Assembly: GCA_030428695.1 (NCBI GenBank)
Contig: JAUIEM010000132.1
Location: forward strand, 1-22,683
Direction: 5' to 3'
Length of the DNA: 22,683 nucleotides
Origin: a bacterium
Lineage (GTDB): Bacteria; Planctomycetota; J058; JAJDCP01
The notes beneath the pieces are model-generated. The model had not been told where the DNA came from. It did no database searches and saw only the letters and a list, made by a program, of their open reading frames with translations. Made by a program: the position numbers and the translations under genes. Shown in pieces: positions 13,856 to 19,987 of the stretch; positions within the stretch are counted from its first letter, which is position 1; the number at the start of each line of letters is the position of its first letter.

Positions 13856-15231
13856 TGCGGCGGTTCGTGCGAGGCGCGCTGCTCGTCGCGCTCATCGCGC
13901 TGTGCGCGGAGCTGCGCGTGCCGATGCCGGCCTGGATTCCGACCGACTCGATCTCGTCGGGGGTGGCGTTGATCGCCCTCGGCTCGGTGCTCTTCGTCCT
14001 GCGCTGGCGGCGGCTCGGGGCCTTCGTCGGACAGTACCACCTCGCCGTCGGGGCGGCGGCCGCCTTCCTCGGCCTCGGCCTGGTCTCCGCGCTGCGCGCG
14101 GACGCCGTCGGCTACTCCCTCAAGTGGCTGGTCATCCATGCGACCTCGCTGACCGGCGCCTTCCTGCTCGTCTTCATCTTCACCCTCGACCGCGGGCTCC
14201 TGCGCTTCTACCTGCGGGCGGTCGTCGCGGTCGCCGTCGCGCTGGCGGCGCTCGCGCTGGTCGAGGCGTGGAACGAGGGGCTGTTCGCGTGGCTGGCGGA
14301 TGTCTTCCGCGCCGGCGACCGCCAGCGCCTGGCCGGGCTGCCGAGGCCCGCGGCGACGATGCAACACGCCAACCTGCTCGGCAGCTGGCTCGCGGCGGCC
14401 GTGCTCGTCGCGCTGTGGCTGCGGCTGCGGGGGGAGCTGCGGAGCGCGCTGTTCGTGCCGGCGGTCGCCGTGCTGTTGGGCGCGATCGCGCGGATCAGCT
14501 CGCGCACCAGCCTGATGATGCTCTGCGTCCCGCTGGCCGTCCTGCTCTTCCGCCGCGGCAGCCGGCGGCTGGTCGCAGCTCTGCTCGGCGCGGCGCTGCT
14601 GCTCGCCGTCGTCCTGTCCCCGTCGTCGGCGCGGCTGCTCGGCGATCCCGGCCCGGACAGCGTCGTGGCCTCCCCTGCGTCCACCGCCTCGCCCGAGGGA
14701 CCCCGACCGATCGGCAGCGTCGAGTCGCGCTTCTTCCTGTGGCGGGCTGCGCTCGCGATGGCGACCGACCACCCGCTGCTCGGCGTCGGTCCCGGCGGGT
14801 ACAACCGCGCGCTGCGCGACTACGCCGCGCCGGAGCTGCGCGCGTACGAGTACGAGAAGATCGAGCGCGAGGTGCTCAACGCCCACAACGGCCTGCTCAA
14901 CCTGCTCGCCGAGTGGGGGCTCGGCGGAGGCCTGCTCGCGCTGCTGGCGGTGTTCGCCGTCGGTCGCGGGCTACGGCGTCGGGGGCGGCTCTGGCCGCCG
15001 TCCCCGGAGCTGGCGGTCGGCCTGGGCCTGTTGTTGTCCTTCGGGACCGACAGCTTCTTCTACTCGCGTGTCTTCATGACCCTGACGCTCGCTTCGTTCG
15101 TCCTCTTCGCGACCCCCGGCGCCCCCGCGATCGGTCCACAGGGCCCGCAGCGCGAGACCGAGCAGGGCGCAGAGGAGCGCCTCGGTGGCGACGGTCGAGG
15201 CGACCGCGCCGAAGGTGCCGAAGCGCGGTAG
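13855..15231 (+). CDS. O-antigen ligase / Wzy-type polymerase family membrane protein
   Basis: A 458-aa polytopic inner-membrane protein with roughly ten or more hydrophobic segments. The family is shown by a periplasmic loop with RFFLWRAALAMATDHPLLGVGPGGYN (about 287-312, in the Wzy_C region) and the motif AHNGLLNLLAEWGLGGG (about 343-359), typical of WaaL ligases and Wzy polymerases. PAATMQHANLLGSWLA (around 164) corresponds to the upstream motif. It probably polymerises lipid-linked repeat units or transfers the finished glycan to an acceptor; sequence does not separate these. The ATG has GGGGAGGAC close upstream and shares its A with the previous stop. The last 37 or so residues (after ATPGAP) are hydrophilic, rich in Glu, Gly and Arg, and lie opposite the flippase gene, so this tail may be read-through with no function. 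Confidence 0.9.
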   Translation: MRRFVRGALLVALIALCAELRVPMPAWIPTDSISSGVALIALGSVLFVLRWRRLGAFVGQYHLAVGAAAAFLGLGLVSALRADAVGYSLKWLVIHATSLTGAFLLVFIFTLDRGLLRFYLRAVVAVAVALAALALVEAWNEGLFAWLADVFRAGDRQRLAGLPRPAATMQHANLLGSWLAAAVLVALWLRLRGELRSALFVPAVAVLLGAIARISSRTSLMMLCVPLAVLLFRRGSRRLVAALLGAALLLAVVLSPSSARLLGDPGPDSVVASPASTASPEGPRPIGSVESRFFLWRAALAMATDHPLLGVGPGGYNRALRDYAAPELRAYEYEKIEREVLNAHNGLLNLLAEWGLGGGLLALLAVFAVGRGLRRRGRLWPPSPELAVGLGLLLSFGTDSFFYSRVFMTLTLASFVLFATPGAPAIGPQGPQRETEQGAEERLGGDGRGDRAEGAEAR

Positions 15232-16386
15232 CAGATAGAGGTTGAGCCCGATGTTGAAGACCGCCGCCGCGGCCGCCGCCACGGCGTAGATGCGCTCGCG
15301 GTTCAAGGCGAGGAGCGCCTGCGCGAAGGCGAAGTTCGGCAGCAGAAAGACCAGCGCCAGCCCGAGCCAGGCGAACAGGCTCCCGCCGTGATCGTAGGCC
15401 GGCCCGAAGGCGATGCGCACCGCGCGCGGAGCGAAGGCCGCGCCTCCCGCGGCGAGCACCAGCCCGGCCGCGACGGCGCCGACGAGGATCCGGGTCAGGT
15501 GGCGGCGGAAGAGCGCGGGCTGCCGCCAGCGCAGGCGCAGGAAGCGGAACGCGATCGCCATCGCCGGCGCCGCGAACATCACGACCCCGCCGAGCAGCTG
15601 CGAGGCGAGGCCGTAGCCACCGAGGAGCACCGGCTCCGCCCCGAAGCTGCGCAGCATCACGATGTCGCAGCGGAAGTACACCGTGGTCGCCGCGTGGATC
15701 GTGATCATCGCCAGACCGCTGCGCAGGACCGCCCGGGGGGGCAGGGCGAAGACCGGCGCGCGGAGGGCGGCGCGGGCGGTCGGCGTCGCGAGGAGGAAGA
15801 GCTCGCCGACGAGGTAGCCGGCGAAGATCCCCGCGGGCAGGCCGGGCAGGAGAAGGGCGCAGCCGACCACGCCGAGGCCCGAGGCGGTGCGCAGCGCGAT
15901 CTTCCAGCCCGCCTCGGCGGGAAAGCGCCCCGCGCCCTTCAGCACGGCCGAGACCAGGCCGGTCGCGCAGCGCGCCGCTCCGAGGGCGAGCGCGACCGCG
16001 AGCGCGGGTCCGCCGAGCAGCCAGGGGAGCGCGAGGGAGCCGAGCGCTGTCGCCGCGAGCACCCAGCCGAGGTAGCCACCGATCAGCCGGCCGACGGTCA
16101 CGCCGAGGGCCCGCGTCGGGGCGACCTGCTCGCGGAAGATCAGGGGCGCGAGGCCGAGGCCCTGGGCGATCGCGAACAGCTCGGCGACACTGAGCAGGTA
16201 GACGTAGTCGGCCAGGCGCGCCGGCGCGAGTTGGCGGGCGATGAACACCATCAGCAGCACGACGACGAAGGCGCCGTGGCCGACCGCGAGCCACTGGCTG
16301 CCGAGCGCGCGCACCAGGCCCTGGGGAATCGCGATGCCGGAGCCCTCCCTGCGCGGATTGCCGCCGCGGGACCGGGTCGTTTCCAC
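14971..16386 (-). CDS. Wzx-type polysaccharide flippase (MOP superfamily)
   Basis: A 471-aa inner-membrane protein with about 12 hydrophobic segments between residues 35 and 425, of the polysaccharide biosynthesis/MurJ-like superfamily. It would flip undecaprenyl-linked repeat units built by the adjacent glycosyltransferases to the periplasm. A charged N-terminus precedes the first segment (FVVVLLMVFIARQL). The C-terminal 45 residues (from about DRGGAGGREEDER) are hydrophilic, unlike normal family members, and are encoded opposite the ligase gene: the two coding regions overlap tail to tail by 261 bp. The start is uncertain. GTG 16386 has GAGG 11 nt upstream; later starts, such as GTG within GLVRALG, would lose little. 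It lies 18 nt after the Nudix gene on the same strand, so the two are probably one transcript. Confidence 0.88.
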   Translation of the reverse strand: METTRSRGGNPRREGSGIAIPQGLVRALGSQWLAVGHGAFVVVLLMVFIARQLAPARLADYVYLLSVAELFAIAQGLGLAPLIFREQVAPTRALGVTVGRLIGGYLGWVLAATALGSLALPWLLGGPALAVALALGAARCATGLVSAVLKGAGRFPAEAGWKIALRTASGLGVVGCALLLPGLPAGIFAGYLVGELFLLATPTARAALRAPVFALPPRAVLRSGLAMITIHAATTVYFRCDIVMLRSFGAEPVLLGGYGLASQLLGGVVMFAAPAMAIAFRFLRLRWRQPALFRRHLTRILVGAVAAGLVLAAGGAAFAPRAVRIAFGPAYDHGGSLFAWLGLALVFLLPNFAFAQALLALNRERIYAVAAAAAAVFNIGLNLYLLPRFGTFGAVASTVATEALLCALLGLALRALWTDRGGAGGREEDERSERQGHEDTRVEEAVGPEGQQQAQADRQLRGRRPEPPPTP

Positions 16387-16404
16387 CCGGCGCCCGACCT
16401 CGCT

Positions 16405-16944
16405 TCAGGCCCCCGGCCACTCCCCGCGCTCGCGCAGCCACTGGCCCCACCAGGCGAGCAGAGGGGTGACGAGCTCGGGGCCGGCGATCAGGGCGTCGAG
16501 CTCGTGGGGGAGGACGCGGGCGAGCTCTTCGACTTCCTCCACCTGCGGCGTGAAGGGCCCGTCGGAGCGGGCGCGGTACAGCCGGATCTGCTCGTAGTGC
16601 AGGCCGGCGACGGGGCCGAAGCTGCCGAGGGGCTCGAGGGGGGCGCGCACCCCGAGCTCCTGCTCGAGCTCGCGCACGGCGGTCTCGTGGTAGACCTCGT
16701 CGAGGCGCTCGTCCGGGCCGGCGGGGTAGTCGCTCTCTTCGACGTGGCCGGCGCAGGAGCCATCCCAGTAGCGGGGATGGGTCTGCTTGTCGCGGTGGCG
16801 GCGCTGGATGATCAGGCGCCCGGCGGAGTCGAAGACCAGCACGTGGATGCTCCGGTGCACCAGGCGCTGCTCGTGGATCGTGCGCCGCTCCTCCCAGCGC
16901 ACGAAGCGGTTCTGTTCGTCGACGACGGCGATGCGTCCGGCCAT
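16405..16944 (-). CDS. Nudix hydrolase (IDI/YfcD-like)
   Basis: A 179-aa Nudix protein that would hydrolyse a nucleoside diphosphate linked to another group, or act on a related pyrophosphate. The opening AVVDEQNRFVRWEERRTIHEQRLVHRSIHV followed by LIIQRRHRDKQTHPRYWDGSCAGHVE resembles the YfcD/isopentenyl diphosphate isomerase branch. The Nudix box reads E83-x7-R91-E-L-E-Q-E-L-G98-V: the catalytic RE and final E are kept, but the first Glu of EE is Gln95. About 11 extra residues (SDYPAGPDERL region) separate GHVE from the helix. The start ATG at 16944 has an excellent ribosome-binding site (GGGGAGGAAG); a longer frame to 17025 would run into the divergent promoter. The substrate is unknown; its place before the flippase may hint at nucleotide-sugar or polyprenyl pyrophosphate metabolism. 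Confidence 0.9.
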   Translation of the reverse strand: MAGRIAVVDEQNRFVRWEERRTIHEQRLVHRSIHVLVFDSAGRLIIQRRHRDKQTHPRYWDGSCAGHVEESDYPAGPDERLDEVYHETAVRELEQELGVRAPLEPLGSFGPVAGLHYEQIRLYRARSDGPFTPQVEEVEELARVLPHELDALIAGPELVTPLLAWWGQWLRERGEWPGA

Positions 16945-16977
16945 GCTTCCTCCCCTGCTCCCCGCGTTTCCACAGCA

Positions 16978-16992
16978 CCGCCTTGAAGGCGG
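16978..16992. promoter_or_regulatory. Palindrome covering the -35 element (possible operator)
   Basis: CCGCCTT-G-AAGGCGG is a perfect inverted repeat with 7-bp arms and a single central base. It contains the whole -35 hexamer (16983-16988) of the plus-strand promoter that follows. A dimeric repressor bound here would block that promoter, and being between divergent genes it might also affect the Nudix-flippase unit. Confidence 0.4.
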
Positions 16993-17011
16993 CGGGCCAT
17001 GGCGGTACTCT
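16983..17011 (+). promoter_or_regulatory. Sigma-70-like promoter of the acidic protein gene
   Basis: TTGAAG (16983-16988) and TACTCT (17006-17011) have a 17-bp spacer. Initiation near 17018 leaves about 25 nt before GTG 17043, with GGAGAG (17033-17038) as ribosome-binding site. This explains why the in-frame TTG at 16983 is not a start codon: it is part of the -35 element. Confidence 0.55.
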
Positions 17012-17042
17012 GGGGCGCACCACACAGAGATCGGAGAGTACC

Positions 17043-17501
17043 GTGGCGGAAGTCGTCGTCAAGCTGTCTGATGGCAGATACCGGGTCTACTCGACGAGCG
17101 TGAAGAACTTCATCACCTACCCGATGGGGATCGAGGCCATGCAGGGCTGGATCCTCTACAAGAACCTCTCGCGCTGTCTCGGCATCGACCTGCCGCGCAT
17201 CCTCGCCAACCTCGAGGAGGGCGAGACCTCGCGTCCCGACCTGTACAAGGATGCGGCGGCGGTGATGGGCGAGATCACCGAAGAGCTGCCCGAGGACGAA
17301 GAGGCCGAGGTCGACGCGGAGAATTTCTACGGCGTCGACTTCCTCGAGCACATGGCCCCGTACTTCGAGCGCATGGCGAGCTACTGGAACTCGATGCTCG
17401 AGGGCGAAGAGGGCGAGGAAGGCGACGAGCTCGAGGAGGGCGAGCTGCCCGCCGAGCTCGCCGATGAAGAGCCGGAAGAGGACGAGGAACAGAGCGGGTA
17501 G
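17043..17501 (+). CDS. Acidic protein of unknown function (152 aa)
   Basis: I do not recognise a family. The first 75 residues look folded, with a strand-like start ([23 protein letters not shown]) and helices containing Trp and Tyr. A second helical part (about 95-120, [21 protein letters not shown]) is followed by an extremely acidic tail of about 35 residues, mostly Glu and Asp. There are no membrane segments and only one cysteine, so it is probably cytosolic. Start GTG 17043 is chosen because GGAGAG lies 5 nt upstream and a good promoter lies just before; a TTG 60 nt earlier is inside the -35 element. The acidic tail is encoded opposite the Ser-rich tail of the convergent ferredoxin gene, with 121 bp of overlap. 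Acidic tails often serve charge-based protein contacts, but no role can be assigned. Confidence 0.8.
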   Translation: MAEVVVKLSDGRYRVYSTSVKNFITYPMGIEAMQGWILYKNLSRCLGIDLPRILANLEEGETSRPDLYKDAAAVMGEITEELPEDEEAEVDAENFYGVDFLEHMAPYFERMASYWNSMLEGEEGEEGDELEEGELPAELADEEPEEDEEQSG

Positions 17502-17848
17502 CTCCCGATCATGAACTCCTCGACCGGCCGCCCGCCGATCAGGTGCTCCTGGATGATCCGCTCGAGCACCTCCTCCGTCGCGTTCCGGTACCAGATCCCC
17601 TCCGGATAGACCACCGCGACCGGCCCGTCCGTGCACAGCGACAGGCAGTGGGCCTTGCTGCGGTTGATCCCGCCGCGGCGCGCGAGACCGAGCTCCTTGA
17701 GCCGGCGCTTGAGGTATTCCCAGGCCTTGATCGAGACGTCCCGGTCGCAACACTTGGGCTTGCCCTGGTCGGCGCACAGGAAGATGTGGTGGCGGTGGAC
17801 GCCGAGGCCGATCTTCTCGCAGGCCCGGGGCAGCTTGTCGGACGGCAT
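17381..17848 (-). CDS. Thioredoxin-like [2Fe-2S] ferredoxin with Ser-rich tail
   Basis: A 155-aa protein whose first 115 residues match the thioredoxin-fold 2Fe-2S ferredoxins: [15 protein letters not shown], a helix ([17 protein letters not shown]), [27 protein letters not shown], and a terminal helix [20 protein letters not shown]. Cysteines in FLC, KCC and HCLSLC can supply the cluster ligands. It is probably a cytosolic one-electron carrier; the redox partner is unknown. The domain should end near EEFMIG, but the frame continues for about 40 residues composed almost entirely of Ser, Gly, Ala and Pro, antisense to the Glu-rich end of the convergent gene. ATG 17848 is preferred over ATG 17860 because GGGAG lies 5 nt before it. 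It follows the HD-GYP gene by 51 bp on the same strand and is likely in its transcript. Confidence 0.88.
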   Translation of the reverse strand: MPSDKLPRACEKIGLGVHRHHIFLCADQGKPKCCDRDVSIKAWEYLKRRLKELGLARRGGINRSKAHCLSLCTDGPVAVVYPEGIWYRNATEEVLERIIQEHLIGGRPVEEFMIGSYPLCSSSSSGSSSASSAGSSPSSSSSPSSPSSPSSIEFQ

Positions 17849-17861
17849 CGCTTCTCCCATC

Positions 17862-17897
17862 GGAGTCGTTATCGGTATCGGAATCGGTATCGGATTC
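17862..17897. repeat. Tandem hexamer repeat (six GGWATC-like units)
   Basis: Six consecutive hexamers, GGAGTC, GTTATC, GGTATC, GGAATC, GGTATC and GGATTC, fill most of the 51-bp gap between the HD-GYP stop and the ferredoxin start. The last units also form a hairpin with 7-bp arms (17879-17885/17893-17899) and a 7-nt loop, immediately after the HD-GYP stop codon as read on the minus strand. The block is much richer in A and T than its surroundings. Unit number could vary between strains. Confidence 0.6.
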
Positions 17898-17899
17898 CG

Positions 17900-19873
17900 C
17901 TACAGGACCCCCGCCCGCGCCTCGCGCAGGATCGGCTCGTAGACGCGGGTCTCGACCAGCACGTCGACGATGCAGCGCTCGATCTTCCCGCGCTCGGCCT
18001 CGTCGTACAGGATGTCGATCGCGCGGTCGGTCGGGATCGCCTTCTTGTACGGCCGGTCGGAGGCCGTCAGCGCGTCGAAGATATCCGCGACGGTCATGAT
18101 GCGCGAGGGGTAGGGGATCTCCTCGCGCACGATCCCGCGCGGGTAGCCGGAGCCGTCGAGCTTCTCGTGGTGGGCGTAGGCGATCTTCGGCACCTCGCTG
18201 AGCTCGGAGGTCCAGGGGATGCGCTTGAGGAAGTCGTAGGTGTGGCTGACGTGCGACTCGATCTCGCGCCGCTCCTGGTCGTTCAGGCTGCCCCGGCGGA
18301 TCGACAGGTTGCCGAACTCGCTCGGCGTCAGCATCTGGATCGCCTCCTCTCTGCCGAAGGGAGCGGGGACGTACAGCTCGGTCGCCTCTTGCAGCCGCTC
18401 GACCAGCTCTTCCTGGCCGCGGCCCGGCCGGTTCGCCCGCTCGACGGTCTCGCGCAGCCCCGCGAGCTGCTGGAGCTGGCTCTCGAGCTCGGCGTCGAAG
18501 GCCGCCAGCCCGCGGCGCAGCGCCTCGTCGTCCGGGCGCTGCATCAGCAGCTCGATGCGGCGCTCCCGGTCGGCGCGCACGATCCGTTCCCGGGCGTACT
18601 CGAAGCGCGCCTGGATGCGGGCGAGGTCCTCGTCGAACAGCTTGCAGGGCTTGACGAGGATGCGCTCCTTGACGCCGACCTTGCCGAAGTCGTGGAGGAT
18701 CGCCGCGTAGCGCAGCTGCGTGATGTCCGAGTCGGAGAAGGCGATGTCCTTGAAGTCGTCCGTGCCCGAGTCGGAGATCTTCTCGGCCAGCCCGACCGAC
18801 AGCCGGGCGACCCGCTCGGAGTGCCCGCCGGTCGTCGGGTCGCGCGCTTCGATCGCGGTCACGCTCGCCTCGACGAAGCCGTCGAACAGCCGCTTGATGT
18901 CGTTGTACAGCCGCGAGTACTCGATCGACACCGCCGCCTGCGAGGCGATGCACTCGACCAGCTCCTGCGAGGCGAAGTCGAAGGGCACGACGTACTTGAG
19001 CACGTCCGCCTCGGTGAGCAGCAGGGCTCCGCGCTCGCGCTTGCGGTTGAAGGCCGACAGCACGCCGATGACCTCGCGGTCGCGGTTGACCAGCGGGGCG
19101 GCGAGCACCGAGCGGGTGCGGTAGCCGGTCATCGTGTCGAAGTTCTTGTAGAAGTGGAACTCCGTCGGGCGGTGGTTGTAGGCGTCGCGGAGGTTGATCG
19201 TGCGCCCGGTCAGCGCGCAGAAGCCGGCGATGCTCGTGTTGTCGATCGTCAGCGTGTACTGCTTGACCTCGAGCTCGATCGACTCGTTCAGGGCCTCGAC
19301 GAACACCAGCTTCTTCTCGCCGTCGACCTCCCGCACCAGGTACAGGCTGACCGCGTCGGCCATCAGCATCGAGCGGGTCTCGTCGAGCAGCAGGCGGATC
19401 AGCTCGTCGAGCTGGGTGACGTCGGAGAGGCTGTTGCCGATGCGGGTGAGCTGGCGGAGGTTTCCGCGCCGGGTGAAGGCCTCGCGCTCGTAGCGGTCGC
19501 GGGCGCTGCGCAGCTGCAGCAGCCGCAGCAGGGTGGAGACCGCGCGTTCGAGCGCCTTGGGATGGCCGTCGGGGTCGACCGCCGCGTGGGCCCCGAGCTC
19601 GTCGCACAGGGTCCAGGCGTCGCGGCCGAGCAGGATGACGGAGGGCAACGGCGGGCCGTGGGCCTTCAGGGCGTTGCGCATGCGCTCGCCGCACGCCTCC
19701 GAGCTGACGTCGCACAGGAAGGCGCGGGCGACCCCGCGCTCGGCGTTGAGCTTGACGAAGTCTCCCGGCTCGGCGCCGCGTACCGGTGTCCCGAGGCCGC
19801 CCAGGGTCTGGTTGAGGGCGGGCTTGCAGGGGGAATCGGACGGGAGGAGGTAGATCTCTCTCGGTTCGCCCAC
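17900..19873 (-). CDS. GAF/HD-GYP phosphodiesterase-type signalling protein
   Basis: A 657-aa cytosolic protein. Residues 1-120 look like a degenerate receiver domain (VARAFLCDVSSE, PSVILLGRDAW). A GAF domain covers about 150-315 (LDELIRLLLDETRSMLMADAVSLYLV to DREVIGVLSAFNRK). The HD-GYP domain carries His351, HDFGKVG (394-400), His541, HHEKLDGSGYP (568-578) and ADIFDAL (596-602), so the metal and catalytic residues of this family, which typically hydrolyses cyclic di-GMP or related dinucleotides, appear present. Unusually, about 118 residues (411-528), largely charged helix, split the HD motif from the rest of the domain. The start is GTG 19873, with GGAG 6 nt upstream; no membrane segment is seen. 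It lies 114 bp after the propeller gene and may have its own promoter at TACACT (19955-19950). GAF ligand unknown. Confidence 0.9.
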   Translation of the reverse strand: MGEPREIYLLPSDSPCKPALNQTLGGLGTPVRGAEPGDFVKLNAERGVARAFLCDVSSEACGERMRNALKAHGPPLPSVILLGRDAWTLCDELGAHAAVDPDGHPKALERAVSTLLRLLQLRSARDRYEREAFTRRGNLRQLTRIGNSLSDVTQLDELIRLLLDETRSMLMADAVSLYLVREVDGEKKLVFVEALNESIELEVKQYTLTIDNTSIAGFCALTGRTINLRDAYNHRPTEFHFYKNFDTMTGYRTRSVLAAPLVNRDREVIGVLSAFNRKRERGALLLTEADVLKYVVPFDFASQELVECIASQAAVSIEYSRLYNDIKRLFDGFVEASVTAIEARDPTTGGHSERVARLSVGLAEKISDSGTDDFKDIAFSDSDITQLRYAAILHDFGKVGVKERILVKPCKLFDEDLARIQARFEYARERIVRADRERRIELLMQRPDDEALRRGLAAFDAELESQLQQLAGLRETVERANRPGRGQEELVERLQEATELYVPAPFGREEAIQMLTPSEFGNLSIRRGSLNDQERREIESHVSHTYDFLKRIPWTSELSEVPKIAYAHHEKLDGSGYPRGIVREEIPYPSRIMTVADIFDALTASDRPYKKAIPTDRAIDILYDEAERGKIERCIVDVLVETRVYEPILREARAGVL

Positions 19874-19949
19874 TCGCTGCTCCGTTGGCTCGAGGTTCCG
19901 TCCCCCGCGGACCTCGGAGGTGACGATGCCGACGCCGGGGTCGACTCTA

Positions 19950-19955
19950 AGTGTA
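19950..19955 (-). promoter_or_regulatory. Possible -10 element before the HD-GYP gene
   Basis: TACACT on the minus strand lies 76 nt upstream of GTG 19873 in an AT-richer patch. It matches the -10-like hexamers before other genes in the window. No good -35 hexamer is visible 16-18 bp upstream. Confidence 0.3.
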
Positions 19956-19965
19956 GCAGTTGTCC

Positions 19966-19980
19966 CGCTGGAAACCAGCG
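19966..19980. repeat. Inverted repeat between propeller gene and HD-GYP gene
   Basis: CGCTGG-AAA-CCAGCG is a perfect 6-bp-arm inverted repeat located 7 bp after the stop of the minus-strand propeller gene and 10 bp upstream of the TACACT element. It could be a weak terminator for the upstream gene, though no T run follows, or an operator for the HD-GYP promoter. Confidence 0.4.
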
Positions 19981-19987
19981 CGCCGGG

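Noticed and set aside
16945..17025. A longer N-terminus for the Nudix hydrolase from 17025
   Set aside because: The added residues are not Nudix-like, and the ATG at 16944 has an excellent ribosome-binding site.
16983..17042. A longer N-terminus for the acidic protein starting at TTG 16983
   Set aside because: That TTG is the start of a -35 hexamer and the predicted transcript begins downstream of it.
16812..19715. A 967-codon minus-strand open frame across Nudix, ferredoxin and HD-GYP genes
   Set aside because: It is a shifted frame of three recognised genes; the Ser-Asp repeat in it is only the hexamer repeat being translated.
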